From Thermoflexales bacterium (GTDB taxonomy: Bacteria; Chloroflexota; Anaerolineae; Fen-1058): a stretch of 17,849 nt of DNA. The stretch is taken from assembly GCA_016931085.1 (NCBI GenBank), contig JAFGFO010000002.1, positions 1-17,849 on the forward strand, given 5' to 3'. Both the position numbers and the translations under genes were made by a program. The notes below the pieces were generated by a model that saw nothing but the letters and a program-made list of their open reading frames with translations, was not told where the DNA came from and did no database searches. Positions 7,368-15,984 of this stretch are shown here, one piece after another (position 1 is the first letter of the stretch; every line of letters begins with the position of its first letter).

Positions 7368-9677
7368 ATGAGCAGCGAACCTACAAACGTCGAGAAATTG
7401 CGCGGGCTGCCTGCCAGCATCGCTTTCAGCTCGGCCAACGCCATCTATTGCCAACTGACCTTTTTCGGCTCGGCCTTTGTCCTTTTCCTGAGCCAACTGG
7501 GCTTTAGCAAGACCTGGATCGGCTTGATCTTGGCCTTGTTCCCCTTCATGGCCTTGCTAGCCCTGTTCGTCGCCCCGGTCGCCGCCCGTTGGGGGTACAA
7601 GCGCACCTTTTTGACCTTTCAACTGTCGCGCACCCTGATCACCATCCTGCTGCTGTTTACGGCCTGGATGGTCTCAGCCTGGGGCCTTCAAGCCGCACTC
7701 GCCTACATCCTGGTGGTGGTCACGATCTTTACGCTGGTGCGCGCGATCGCCCTGACCGCCTTTCATCCCTGGCAGCAGGAATATATCCCCCACACCGTCC
7801 GTGGCAAATATTTAGCCGTGGACAAGATTTTTGCCAGCATGGCGACCTTCCTGGCCGTGACCGCCAGCGGCTACGTGTTGGGCGACGCGCCCGACCTGGC
7901 TCGCTTCATCGTCTTGTTTGCAGCCGGGGTGATTTTTGGCCTGATTGCGGTCTGGGCCAGCTCGTTTATCCCAGGTGGACTGCCGCTGGAACGCGCCAGG
8001 ACTCGGGCCATGAATGCCTGGGGAGTACTCAATACCCTACATGACAGGAGTTTTTGGTTCTACCTTCTTGGCGCCAGCCTGATCTCGTTGGCCTCCGGCC
8101 CGCTGACATCCTTCCTGCCATTGTTCATGAGAGAGCAGGTCGGGCTTAGCTCAGGCCAGGTGGTCATGCTGCAAACCGGCACCCTGCTGGGCGGGTTGCT
8201 GTCCAGTTATCTGTGGGGGTGGGCGGCCGATCGCTATGGCAGCAAACCTGTCATGGCCTTGGGCGTTTACTTGCACGTGCTCTTGCCGCTCCTGTGGCTG
8301 CTCATGCCCAGGCACAGCGCTTTGAGCTTGCACGCGGCGTTGGGCATCGCGCTCTTGCAGGGGGTGATCACTACAGGCTGGGGCATCGGTTCGGGGCGGC
8401 TTTTGTACGTCAGCATCGTCCCGGCCGAAAAGCGGACCGAGTACATGGCAACCCACTACGCCTGGATGGGCATCGTGGGAGGCGTGGGCCAGTTGGCCGG
8501 CGGCCAGTTGTTAGATTATTCGGCCGGCCTGGCCGGCCAATTCCTGGTCTTTAGGCTCGATCCCTACACGATCTTGTTCGTCGCCGGCTTGGTGCTGCCC
8601 GTTATGGCCGGGGTGTTGTTCCGCAGCGTGCGTGCGGACAGCCGCCTCAGCACCGGCGAGTTTGCCAGCATGTTTTTGCAAGGCAATCCCGTCCTGGCGC
8701 TCGAGTCGATGGTCCGCTTCCACCGCGCCAGGGACGAGCAGTCGCTCATCTCGGTGACCGAGCGCATGGGCCAGGCGCAAAGCCCGCTGACGGTCGACGA
8801 GCTGCTCGAAGCGCTGGCCGATCCACGCTTTTACGTGCGCTTCGAAGCGCTCGTCTCGATCGCGCGCATGAAACCGGACACGCGGCTGATCCAAGCCCTG
8901 ATTGAGATCCTCAAGGGGGAGGAGCCAGCGCTCAGCGTGATCGCCGCCTGGGCCTTGGGCCGGTTAAAAGACGGGCGGGCGATTGTGCCGCTGCGCGAGG
9001 GACTGAACGCGCGTTATCGCTCGGTGCAGGCTCACTGCGCCCGCTCGCTGGGCAGCCTGGGAGATGCCCAATCGGCGCCTGTATTGCTGGCGCGGCTGAA
9101 GGGCGAGACCGACCGCGGCCTGCAGATCGCTTATGCATCGGCCTTGGGCCATCTGCGTGTGGAAGAGGCAGCGGGGACTTTGTTGGGTCTGCTGTGGGCC
9201 AGCCAGGAGACAGCCTCGCAGATGGAGCTGGCGTTGGCCCTGGCGCGCATTGCCGGCGACGAGCACCATTTCATTCAGCTCGTGCGCCGCGTGCGCGCCG
9301 AGCCAGGCACGGCCGCCGCCCAGGCTCTCATCGAGATCAAGAAACGGCTGGGAGCGGAGGTAGCGGCCGACGGCGAGCTGGCGGCTGCGATGGACGGGAG
9401 TGCGGAAGCCCTGGCGCGGGAGGATTTGGCCGCGGGGGTGCCGCTGTTGAGCGAGCTCCTTGGCCGGCTGCTCGCGCAAGACCCGCCCCCCCGCTACGCG
9501 CCAATCCTTGGGGAGTGTGCCCTGCGCCTGAAAGAGGCCGGCACACACCGCATGGAGTACGTGGTCCTGGCCTTGCACACGCTGCACGCGGGCTGCGCAC
9601 AGAAGCAGACCGGTGTTTTTACACGCGCCTTCCCGGCCGGCGGCGACGACACGCCCATTCTCGATGGCGCGCTGTAA
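7368..9677 (+). CDS. MFS transporter fused to C-terminal HEAT-repeat domain
   Basis: 769 residues from the ATG at 7368; in-frame TTG 7332 and ATG 7359 are alternatives. None has a clear ribosome site, and 7368 sits where the promoter at 7332-7360 would begin transcription. The first ~435 residues are a 12-helix-type major facilitator. The loop PVAARWGYKRT appears in the first half and the motif-A-like GWAADRYGSKPVMALG in the second. From about residue 480 to 690 there are Ala/Leu-rich helical repeats (VRFEALVSIARM, VIAAWALGRLKDGRAI, VQAHCARSLGSLGDAQSAP, IAYASALGHLRVEEAAGTL) typical of HEAT/PBS-lyase-like repeats. They are likely cytoplasmic and could mediate protein contacts. The substrate is unknown; the neighbours suggest uptake or export of peptide products. 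It is convergent with the dapL-like gene, leaving 18 bases and no visible terminator. Confidence 0.85.
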   Translation: MSSEPTNVEKLRGLPASIAFSSANAIYCQLTFFGSAFVLFLSQLGFSKTWIGLILALFPFMALLALFVAPVAARWGYKRTFLTFQLSRTLITILLLFTAWMVSAWGLQAALAYILVVVTIFTLVRAIALTAFHPWQQEYIPHTVRGKYLAVDKIFASMATFLAVTASGYVLGDAPDLARFIVLFAAGVIFGLIAVWASSFIPGGLPLERARTRAMNAWGVLNTLHDRSFWFYLLGASLISLASGPLTSFLPLFMREQVGLSSGQVVMLQTGTLLGGLLSSYLWGWAADRYGSKPVMALGVYLHVLLPLLWLLMPRHSALSLHAALGIALLQGVITTGWGIGSGRLLYVSIVPAEKRTEYMATHYAWMGIVGGVGQLAGGQLLDYSAGLAGQFLVFRLDPYTILFVAGLVLPVMAGVLFRSVRADSRLSTGEFASMFLQGNPVLALESMVRFHRARDEQSLISVTERMGQAQSPLTVDELLEALADPRFYVRFEALVSIARMKPDTRLIQALIEILKGEEPALSVIAAWALGRLKDGRAIVPLREGLNARYRSVQAHCARSLGSLGDAQSAPVLLARLKGETDRGLQIAYASALGHLRVEEAAGTLLGLLWASQETASQMELALALARIAGDEHHFIQLVRRVRAEPGTAAAQALIEIKKRLGAEVAADGELAAAMDGSAEALAREDLAAGVPLLSELLGRLLAQDPPPRYAPILGECALRLKEAGTHRMEYVVLALHTLHAGCAQKQTGVFTRAFPAGGDDTPILDGAL

Positions 9678-9695
9678 GGAGGGCCTATTTTGTAA

Positions 9696-10862
9696 CTATT
9701 CAGCTTGTGGGAACTGGCGCAGCCGCTCCATCGCCTCGCGCACGCGCGGCGTGGGGGCAGTCACCGAGATGCGCACGTAACCCTCGCCGCTCGCGCCAAA
9801 GAAGGTGCCCGGTGCCAACGCGACGCCCGTCTGCTCCAGCAGCGCCAGCGCAAGCGCCTCGGCGCTCTGGCCGGCCGGTATCCGCGCCCAGGCGTACAAC
9901 GAGGCACGCGGGTAAGGCGCTGGCCAACCCACCGCTTCTAACGCTTCCAGGACGAGTTCCAGCCGCTCGCGGTACAGCGCGTTACGCGCCTCCACCCGCT
10001 CCTGGTTGATAGACAGGGCCTGGGCAGCCGCCTCCTGAAGAGGGCGAAAGATGCCCGAGTCCACGTTGGACTTGAGCTGGGCCAAGGCCGCCAACGCCTG
10101 GCTGTTGCCCACCGCCATGCCAATCCGCCAGCCCGGCATGTTCCAGGTCTTGGACAGCGAATTGAACTCGATCGCCACCTCGCTGGCGCCGGGCACCTGC
10201 AACACGCTCGGCGGCAACGTATCGCCGTAGTACACATCGCAGTAAGGCGCGTCGTGACACAGCAGCAAGTCGTGACGGCGGGCATACGCCACGGCCTGGG
10301 CCAAAAAATCGAGAGCAGCCGTGGCGCCGGTGGGGTTGTTGGGATAATTGAGCCACATCAAGACAGCTCGATCGGCCAACTGGGGCGGAATGGCCTCCAA
10401 ATCGGGCAAGAAGCCGCGCTCGGCCAACAGAGGGAAAGTATGCACCTCCGCGCCGGCCAGCAGCGTCCCCGCCGCGTAGGGCGCATAGCCAGGATCGGGT
10501 ACTAGGGCCAAGTCGCCGGGGTCGAGGCAGGCCAGGGCCAGGTGGACGATGCCCTCCTTGGAGCCGATGAGCGGCACGACCTGGCTTTCGGGGTCGAGTG
10601 CCACGCCAAAGCGGCGCTGGTAATAGCCGGCGATCGCCTCGCGCAGGACTGGCAACCCGCGGTAGCTGGGGTAGCCGTGGCGATCGGGCTGGCGGGCGGC
10701 GTGACACAAGGCCTCGATCACCTCGTCCGGCGGCGGCAGGTCGGGGTCGCCCATGTCCAGGCGGATGATATCCAGCCCAAGCTTACGCACGCGCTCGACT
10801 TGCTTCGACCAGCGGGCGAAAGGGTAATCAGCTATGTTGGCTAAACGGTGTGCTTTTTTCAT
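9696..10862 (-). CDS. LL-diaminopimelate aminotransferase-like class I/II aminotransferase
   Basis: 388 residues, PLP-dependent fold type I. Visible motifs are GDPDLPPP (38-45), GSKEGIVHL (100-108), NYPNNPTGA (172-180), [10 protein letters not shown] (203-212), the PLP lysine Lys238 in [14 protein letters not shown], and the substrate-carboxylate Arg364 in GYVRIS. This pattern fits the DapL/AlaC group. DapL makes LL-diaminopimelate in lysine synthesis. As the last gene of an aro-his operon, this one could instead transaminate aromatic or histidinol-related substrates, which sequence alone cannot settle. The ATG at 10862 overlaps the hisI stop (ATGA), indicating translational coupling; 74 in-frame codons upstream are shadow sequence inside hisI. 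Confidence 0.85.
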   Translation of the reverse strand: MKKAHRLANIADYPFARWSKQVERVRKLGLDIIRLDMGDPDLPPPDEVIEALCHAARQPDRHGYPSYRGLPVLREAIAGYYQRRFGVALDPESQVVPLIGSKEGIVHLALACLDPGDLALVPDPGYAPYAAGTLLAGAEVHTFPLLAERGFLPDLEAIPPQLADRAVLMWLNYPNNPTGATAALDFLAQAVAYARRHDLLLCHDAPYCDVYYGDTLPPSVLQVPGASEVAIEFNSLSKTWNMPGWRIGMAVGNSQALAALAQLKSNVDSGIFRPLQEAAAQALSINQERVEARNALYRERLELVLEALEAVGWPAPYPRASLYAWARIPAGQSAEALALALLEQTGVALAPGTFFGASGEGYVRISVTAPTPRVREAMERLRQFPQAE

Positions 10863-11167
10863 AGTGTGCGGAAGAAGCACGAGCGCTGGCCAGTGTGGCA
10901 GGCCGGGCCGGCCGGCGCCACGCTCAGCAGCAGCACGTCGGCGTCGCAGTCCACGCGGATTTCGCGCACGCGCATAACATTGCCCGAAGTGGCGCCCTTG
11001 TGCCACAGCTCCTGGCGGCTGCGGCTCCAGAAATGCGCCTCGCCTGTCTGGAGGGTTAGATCCAGCGCCTCGGCGTTCATCCATGCCACCATCAGCACCT
11101 CGCCGCTCTCCACATCCTGGAGCACGGCGGGGATCAAGCCATTCGCATCGTATTTCAAGTCAACCAT
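10859..11167 (-). CDS. hisI: Phosphoribosyl-AMP cyclohydrolase HisI
   Basis: 102 residues, the usual length of the stand-alone cyclohydrolase, which opens the purine ring of PR-AMP in histidine synthesis. The signature WHKGATSGN (55-63), the metal-binding DCDADVLL (Asp73, Asp75, Asp77), and the zinc cysteines Cys74, Cys90 (ACHTG) and Cys97 (SCF) are present. No HisE (PR-ATP pyrophosphatase) domain is fused and none is seen in the window. The ATG at 11167 is chosen because GGGAG lies 8 nt upstream; a TTG at 11182 overlaps that site. Its last bases overlap the aminotransferase start. Confidence 0.94.
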   Translation of the reverse strand: MVDLKYDANGLIPAVLQDVESGEVLMVAWMNAEALDLTLQTGEAHFWSRSRQELWHKGATSGNVMRVREIRVDCDADVLLLSVAPAGPACHTGQRSCFFRTL

Positions 11168-11183
11168 AGTATCTGCTCCCAAG

Positions 11184-11205
11184 TTTCAGGTTTCCCAGGT
11201 TTCAA
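11184..11205. repeat. GTTTCAGGTTT-type repeat between hisB and hisI
   Basis: The short gap contains GTTTCAGGTTTC followed by CAGGTTTCA. On the operon strand this gives AAACCTGAAAC plus a variant. The same 11-mer occurs in the hisC-hisB gap, and such short intergenic arrays appear nowhere else in the window. Confidence 0.55.
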
Positions 11206-11225
11206 AGCTCACGGCAAACACGCGC

Positions 11226-11819
11226 TTACTCTGTCAGCGTCCCCTTGGTGCTGGGCACCTGTCCCCCTCGGCGCGGGTCGAGCCGGGTCGCCGCGTCCAG
11301 TGCCCGCCCCAAGGCCTTGAACAGTGCCTCGGCCTGGTGGTGATCGTCTCGCCCGTACAGGACGCGCGCGTGCAGGTTGCAGCGGCAGGCGACGGCGAAG
11401 GACTCGAGGACGTGGGGGATCAGGCTGGTGGGCATCCCCCCCACCTCGGGCGCGTGCCAGGCCGCATCGACCACCGCGTAGGGGCGGCCGGAAAGGTCAA
11501 CGACGACAAAGGCCAGCGCCTCGTCCATCGGCACGTAGGCCCAACCGGTACGGATGATGCCCAGGCGTTGCCCCAAGGCCTGGTCGAAGGCTAGCCCCAG
11601 TGCCAGGGCACAGTCTTCAACCGTGTGATGGCAGTCGATGTGCAGGTCGCCGGCGGCGGTCAACTGCAGGTCGAACAGCCCGTGCGCGGCGACCTGGCTG
11701 AGCATGTGGTCGAGAAAGCCCACGCCGGTGTTGAGCTCATGCTGCCCGCTGCCGTCCAGGTCCAGGCTGAGGCGGATATCTGTTTCGTTCGTCTTGCGAG
11801 AAATATTTGCTGTACGCAT
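11226..11819 (-). CDS. hisB: Imidazoleglycerol-phosphate dehydratase HisB
   Basis: 197 residues, the normal size of a monofunctional dehydratase, which converts imidazole-glycerol phosphate to imidazole-acetol phosphate in histidine synthesis. The duplicated metal-binding motifs are clear: [12 protein letters not shown] (64-75) and [12 protein letters not shown] (160-171), with GVGFLDHML (32-40) and the C-terminal VPSTKGTL. It lacks the fused phosphatase found in enterobacterial HisB. The gap to hisC upstream is 35 bases and holds a repeat; no clear ribosome site precedes the ATG, so initiation may depend on upstream translation. Confidence 0.96.
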   Translation of the reverse strand: MRTANISRKTNETDIRLSLDLDGSGQHELNTGVGFLDHMLSQVAAHGLFDLQLTAAGDLHIDCHHTVEDCALALGLAFDQALGQRLGIIRTGWAYVPMDEALAFVVVDLSGRPYAVVDAAWHAPEVGGMPTSLIPHVLESFAVACRCNLHARVLYGRDDHHQAEALFKALGRALDAATRLDPRRGGQVPSTKGTLTE

Positions 11820-11830
11820 AGGCTGGTAGG

Positions 11831-11861
11831 GTTTCAGGTTTAAAGTTTCATGTTTCAGGTT
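11831..11861. repeat. GTTTCAGGTTT-type repeat between hisC and hisB
   Basis: GTTTCAGGTTTAAAGTTTC followed by ATGTTTCAGGTT: three GTTTCA units, two of them inside GTTTCAGGTT. The repeat overlaps the end of hisC and supplies its TGA stop (11857-11855) within CCTGAAAC on the operon strand. Confidence 0.6.
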
Positions 11862-12961
11862 GTGGGTTCACTCAGTGTGATGAGCTTGTTCAGCAGCGCA
11901 TCGGTGTGCTCAGGCTTGCCCACGCTGACGCGGATGTGATCGGCCAAGGCCGGCGAACTGTAGTAACGCACCAGGATGCCAGCCTGGGCCAGGCTGGCCT
12001 TCAGCTCAGCCGCCTCGCGCCCGATGACGCGACACAAGATAAAGTTGGACTCGGACGGGTACGGCACGAGCCACGGGATAGCCCGCAGGCCGGCGTACAG
12101 CCTCTCGCGCTCGGCCTTGATCTTGTCAATAACCTGCTCCAACTGCTCCGCGTGCCGCAGCGCGGCCACCGCGGCCGCCGAGGCCGCCACCGAGACATTG
12201 TAGGGCTGCTTGATCTTCCACAAGTGCGGCATCAGGCTGCTGGGGAAAGCGCCAAAGCCCACCCGCATCCCGGCCAGTCCCCCCCACTTGCTGAACGTAC
12301 GCAGCACGATCAGGTTCTCCCGCTCCGCCGCCTCCCGCAGGCAACTCAGGCCCGGCGGGGCAAACTCGACGTAGGCCTCGTCCAGGACGACGATCAGCGG
12401 CAGCGCCAGCAGCCGGTCCAGGTCGCCCCTCGGCAGCAAGTTGCCGCTGGGATTGTTAGGCGCCGCCACAAAGATCAGCTTGGGCCTGTGCTCCCGGACG
12501 GCGGCCTCGATGGCGTCCAGGTCAAGCGAGAAATCTGCCCGGCGCGGGATGGAAAGCAAGTGAGCATTGTTGACTCCGGCGTCGAAGGCATACATGCCAA
12601 AAGTCGGCGGGCAGTTGAGGACAGCCTCGCCTGGGTCGAGGAACAAGCGCATAGCCAGGTCAATCAACTCGTCCGCCCCAGCGCCGGCCAGCAGGTTTTC
12701 GAACGGCGCGCCGTGATACTCGGCCAGCGCCTGGCGCAGTTGGCGGCTTTCCGGATCCGGGTAGATGTGGGCATAGGGCAGATCGGCCAGGGCTTGAGTC
12801 ACGGCCGGCAGCGGGCCGTAGGGGTTCTCGTTGGCGTCGAGCTTGACGATGGACTCGACTGGCCGGCCCAACTGCTGCGACAAGACCTCGAAAGGCAGGA
12901 TCGGCTCGTAGGCCGGCATGCTAAAGACGTGCGAGCGGATGAGTTGATCGGCCTTGAGCAT
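11855..12961 (-). CDS. hisC: Histidinol-phosphate aminotransferase HisC
   Basis: 368 residues, PLP-dependent fold type I, histidine pathway. Motifs: [10 protein letters not shown] (41-50), [10 protein letters not shown] (169-178), LDEAYVEF (193-200), PLP lysine Lys225 in [14 protein letters not shown], and the C-terminal [14 protein letters not shown]. HisC-type enzymes often also transaminate aromatic keto acids. Its place directly after aroF and in the same operon as pheA and aroH would suit a double role, which is inference. AGGTG inside the aroF end lies 8 nt before its ATG, and only 3 bases separate the genes. Confidence 0.93.
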   Translation of the reverse strand: MLKADQLIRSHVFSMPAYEPILPFEVLSQQLGRPVESIVKLDANENPYGPLPAVTQALADLPYAHIYPDPESRQLRQALAEYHGAPFENLLAGAGADELIDLAMRLFLDPGEAVLNCPPTFGMYAFDAGVNNAHLLSIPRRADFSLDLDAIEAAVREHRPKLIFVAAPNNPSGNLLPRGDLDRLLALPLIVVLDEAYVEFAPPGLSCLREAAERENLIVLRTFSKWGGLAGMRVGFGAFPSSLMPHLWKIKQPYNVSVAASAAAVAALRHAEQLEQVIDKIKAERERLYAGLRAIPWLVPYPSESNFILCRVIGREAAELKASLAQAGILVRYYSSPALADHIRVSVGKPEHTDALLNKLITLSEPTT

Positions 12962-12964
12962 CGC

Positions 12965-13999
12965 TTACACCTGCCTTCCCACCGCCTCGGCCACGGGCCG
13001 CAGGCTGCGCATCAGCGCCGCAAAACGCTCTGGCTTGAGGGACTGGGCGCCGTCCGACACGGCCTCTTCGGGGTGTGGGTGAACCTCGATGATCAACCCA
13101 TCGGCCCCAGCCGCCACAGCCGCCCGAGAAGTCGGTTCGACCAGCTCCCACTTGCCTGTGCCGTGGCTGGGATCGACGATCACCGGCAGGTGGCTCAACT
13201 GCTGGAGCAGCGGCACGGCGCTGATATCGAGCGTGTTGCGCGTGTAGCGCTCGAAGGTGCGAATGCCGCGCTCGCACAGGATGATCTGCCCGTTGCCGTG
13301 GGACAGAATATACTCGGCCGACATCAAAAGCTCCTCGATGGTCGACATCATGCCGCGCTTGAGCAGGACCGGCCGCTGGGCCTGGCCTACCGCGTGCAGG
13401 AGGGCATAGTTTTGCATGTTGCGGGCGCCGATTTGGAGAATGTCGGCGTGGATGCTGACCAGTGGCACGGCTTGCGGCTCGATCACCTCGGTAACGATCG
13501 GCAGCCCGGTTTCTTTACGCGCCTCGACCATGAGCTTTAACCCCTCCTCGCCTAGCCCCTGGAAGCTGTAGGGCGAGGTGCGCGGCTTGAAGGCGCCGCC
13601 ACGCAGCATGTGCGCCCCAGCCTCTTTGACCGCCCAGGCCGCCTCCAGCAATTGCTCGCGGCTCTCAACCGCACAGGGGCCGGCCATCACGATCACCTGG
13701 GGGCCGCCGATGGGGATATGGGCTACATTGACCACCGTGTTGGCGGGATGGAACTCGCGGCTGGCCAGCTTGAACGGCTGCATGATGGGCACCGTGCGCT
13801 CGACGCCGGCCATCCGTTCGATCTGCTCGCGGTCGAGCGGGCGGCCATTGCCGAGGACGCCGATGACCGTGCGCTCCTCGCCTTCCGAGATGTGCACGCG
13901 GCAGCCGGACTGCTCGACGCGGGCGACGACGTTGGCCATCTGGCGCGTGGTCGCGTCTCGGCTCATGACGATGATCATGCTCGTGTCAGCTTTTGGCAT
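12965..13999 (-). CDS. aroF: 3-deoxy-7-phosphoheptulonate (DAHP) synthase, class I beta with N-terminal regulatory domain
   Basis: 344 residues. It catalyses the first step of the shikimate pathway from PEP and erythrose 4-phosphate. Residues 8-75 match the ferredoxin-like regulatory domain seen in the Thermotoga-type enzyme ([18 protein letters not shown]). The barrel follows, with AGPCAVES (106-113), [13 protein letters not shown] (138-150), LKRGM (213-217) and DPSHGTG (276-282). Metal ligands Cys109, His279, Glu305 and Asp316 each sit seven residues after the Thermotoga numbers as I recall them. In that family the N-domain gives feedback inhibition by Tyr and Phe. The start at 13999 has GGAG 7 nt upstream; Met8 is an alternative. 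The symbol could equally be aroG or aroA. Confidence 0.95.
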   Translation of the reverse strand: MPKADTSMIIVMSRDATTRQMANVVARVEQSGCRVHISEGEERTVIGVLGNGRPLDREQIERMAGVERTVPIMQPFKLASREFHPANTVVNVAHIPIGGPQVIVMAGPCAVESREQLLEAAWAVKEAGAHMLRGGAFKPRTSPYSFQGLGEEGLKLMVEARKETGLPIVTEVIEPQAVPLVSIHADILQIGARNMQNYALLHAVGQAQRPVLLKRGMMSTIEELLMSAEYILSHGNGQIILCERGIRTFERYTRNTLDISAVPLLQQLSHLPVIVDPSHGTGKWELVEPTSRAAVAAGADGLIIEVHPHPEEAVSDGAQSLKPERFAALMRSLRPVAEAVGRQV

Positions 14000-14019
14000 A
14001 CCTCGCTCCTAATGAACTA

Positions 14020-14113
14020 CACAGAGCCTCACAGAGGGCACGCGGAGATACACAGAGGCTTAAAGGCTCAGTCTTCTCTGTGAAGCGCTGTGCTTGCTCT
14101 GTGTATCTCTGTG
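14020..14113. repeat. CACAGAG/CTCTGTG inverted array between aroF and the aldolase gene
   Basis: Three CACAGAG heptamers (14020, 14030, 14051) are followed by three CTCTGTG (14076, 14097, 14107). GAGATACACAGAG at 14045-14057 is an exact 13-base inverted match to CTCTGTGTATCTC at 14097-14109. The array fills nearly all of the only long gap inside the operon and could fold into a large RNA hairpin. There is no U-tract, so it is not called a terminator. It may change mRNA stability between the pheA and aroF halves. Confidence 0.65.
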
Positions 14114-14122
14114 ATCTACCAG

Positions 14123-15121
14123 TTACTCTTCCTCGATCATCATATCAAAGAACTTGACCAGGTTGCCGCGGTCGTCGCCAGCGTTGAAGCGCATCGCCGA
14201 GCGTGGGTGCTGGTTCATAAAGCCAGCGATCATATAGGGAATGTCAAAACCCCAGCGAAGCTCGGCCCGCTTTGGCTCGATGTATTCCTGGATGCACTGG
14301 AGAATAGGCCGCAGGTGGAACTTGGGATTGTGCAGGAAACCGACCAACAGCTCGGTCGGACAATTGCCGGCACCGCGCCCCAGCCCAGCCAGGCTGCCGT
14401 CCAGCATGTTCGCGCCGTGGATCACGGCCTCGACGGTGTTGGCATACGCCAGCATCAGGCTGTTGTGGGTGTGTATCCCCACCTGCTTGCCGGCCGGGCC
14501 GGCGTACTGGAGATATTTTCGGATGAGATACTCGACCTGTTCGGTGTAAAAGGCGCCGTAGCTGTCCACCAGGTAGATGGCTTGCACCTCTGACTCGGCC
14601 AGGATTTCCAGCACCTGGTCCAGCTCGTGCTCGCGCACGGTCGATACAGCCATCAGGTTGAGCGTGGTCTCATAACCCTTATCGTGGGCATCCTTGACCA
14701 TGTCAAGGGCGGCTGGAACCTGGTGGATATAGGTTGCCACGCGGATCATGCTCAGCACGCTCTGGCTACGCGGCAAAATGTCCTCGTGATAATCGGTGCG
14801 CTCGGCGTCGGCCATGACTGACAGCTTCAGGGGCGTATCGTTTTCGCCCACGATACGGCGCAGCTCGTCCTCGTCACAAAACTTCCAGCGGCCGAACTTG
14901 TCGGGAGCAAAGATGCGCTTGGAAGCCTTGTAGCCAAGCTCCATATAGTCGATGCCGCCTTCAACGCAAGCCCGGTAGATGCCCTTGACCGTTTCGTCAT
15001 CGAAAAAGTGGTCGTTCATCAGGCCACCGTCACGGACGGTGCAGTCCACGAGCTTGATTTCGGGGCGATAGCTCACCCATCGCCGGGCCGGGCTGCTGTT
15101 GTGTGAATTGCTGACTGACAT
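14123..15121 (-). CDS. DRE-TIM metallolyase / aldolase-like protein of unknown substrate
   Basis: 332 residues. It has the HMGL-like TIM-barrel signature: LVDCTVRDGG (24-33, with Arg30-Asp31) and metal-binding His217 and His219 in GIHTHNSLMLAYANT, then GLGRGAGNCPTELLVGFL. This group includes 4-hydroxy-2-oxovalerate aldolase, HMG-CoA lyase, and many 'aldolase catalytic domain' proteins with no known reaction. It lies 17 bases after pheA with a strong AGGAGG site, so it is co-expressed with the phenylalanine genes, but no step of standard Phe, Tyr or His synthesis needs such an enzyme. A role in a side reaction on an aromatic keto acid is inference only. The catalytic-site signature looks intact. 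Confidence 0.8.
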   Translation of the reverse strand: MSVSNSHNSSPARRWVSYRPEIKLVDCTVRDGGLMNDHFFDDETVKGIYRACVEGGIDYMELGYKASKRIFAPDKFGRWKFCDEDELRRIVGENDTPLKLSVMADAERTDYHEDILPRSQSVLSMIRVATYIHQVPAALDMVKDAHDKGYETTLNLMAVSTVREHELDQVLEILAESEVQAIYLVDSYGAFYTEQVEYLIRKYLQYAGPAGKQVGIHTHNSLMLAYANTVEAVIHGANMLDGSLAGLGRGAGNCPTELLVGFLHNPKFHLRPILQCIQEYIEPKRAELRWGFDIPYMIAGFMNQHPRSAMRFNAGDDRGNLVKFFDMMIEEE

Positions 15122-15138
15122 TCTTCCCTCCTCTATCG

Positions 15139-15981
15139 TTATACTTCGTCGTCAAATGGCGTAGTTGCGACCGGGTAAGAGCCTAGCAGCTTGACAAACG
15201 ACGAACGGCGCAGCAGTCCCATCAAGGCCGCCTCGCACTCCGGGTCCTGCCAATGCCCTTCAAAGTCGAGATAAAACAGGTACTGCCACGGTTGGTTGCG
15301 CCGGGGGCGCGACTCGATCTTGCTGAGGTTGACGCCGCGCCTGGCAAACTCGCCCAGGCTCTCGTACAACGCGCCGGGTTGGTGGCGCGTGCTAAAGACG
15401 AGCGAGGTCTTGCAGCGCTGAGAGCGGGGCGGGTCCTCCAGCCCCAAGACGAAAAAGCGCGTGTAGTTGAAGGGCATGTCCTCAATGTTCTGGTCGAGGA
15501 CGTCCAGCTCGTACAGCTCAGCGGCCAGGGCACTGGCGATCGCCGCTGAGCTTGGGTCGGGATTCTCGGCCAGGTTGCGCGCGCTGCCGGCCGTGTCAAA
15601 AGCTGGCATCGGCTCCAGCCCGCGGCGGCTCAGGTAATGCTCGCACTGGGCCAGCGCCTGGGGGTGCGAGTGCACGCGTTTGATCTCGGGCAGTTGGGCG
15701 CCGGGCGCTCCCAACAGCATGTGGTGTACGCGCAAGATCACCTCAGCGTTGACCCGCAAGTCGTGCTCCATCAGCAACTCGTAGGACTCGGTCACCGAGC
15801 CGGCCACGGCGTTCTCCACCGGCACCATCCCATACTCTGCGTGGCGGCTTTCGACCGCCGCGAACACATCGGGCAGCAGTTTGCACGCGACGCTCTCGAC
15901 CTCCGTCCCAAAGAACTGGCGCGTGGCCTCTTCCGAATACGCGCCGGCCACGCCTTGAAACGCAACTCTCGTCGTTGTCAT
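15139..15981 (-). CDS. pheA: Prephenate dehydratase PheA with ACT domain
   Basis: 280 residues, monofunctional enzyme converting prephenate to phenylpyruvate in phenylalanine synthesis. The dehydratase domain (1-180) shows FQGVAGAYSEEA, VPVENAVAGSV (53-63) and the catalytic NYTRF (172-176). The C-terminal ACT domain has GALYESL (203-209) and KIESRPRR (221-228), the residues that bind phenylalanine for feedback inhibition. No chorismate mutase domain is fused; that activity comes from the adjacent aroH, 3 bases upstream. GGAGGAG at the end of aroH serves as ribosome site. Confidence 0.97.
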   Translation of the reverse strand: MTTTRVAFQGVAGAYSEEATRQFFGTEVESVACKLLPDVFAAVESRHAEYGMVPVENAVAGSVTESYELLMEHDLRVNAEVILRVHHMLLGAPGAQLPEIKRVHSHPQALAQCEHYLSRRGLEPMPAFDTAGSARNLAENPDPSSAAIASALAAELYELDVLDQNIEDMPFNYTRFFVLGLEDPPRSQRCKTSLVFSTRHQPGALYESLGEFARRGVNLSKIESRPRRNQPWQYLFYLDFEGHWQDPECEAALMGLLRRSSFVKLLGSYPVATTPFDDEV

Positions 15982-15984
15982 CGT

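Noticed and set aside
9678..9695. Bidirectional terminator between the convergent genes
   Set aside because: The 18-base gap contains no inverted repeat.
9194..10009. Plus-strand frame across the convergent MFS/aminotransferase junction
   Set aside because: Low-complexity Arg/Ala/Pro translation in a shadow frame of two well-supported genes.
10863..11084. 74-codon N-terminal extension of the DapL-like gene
   Set aside because: It lies in a shadow frame of hisI; the ATG overlapping the hisI stop fits the family N-terminus.
11906..13540. 544-codon open frame on the plus strand
   Set aside because: It is antisense to hisC and aroF, both unmistakable, and its Gln/Arg/His-rich translation matches no fold; it is a GC-rich shadow frame.
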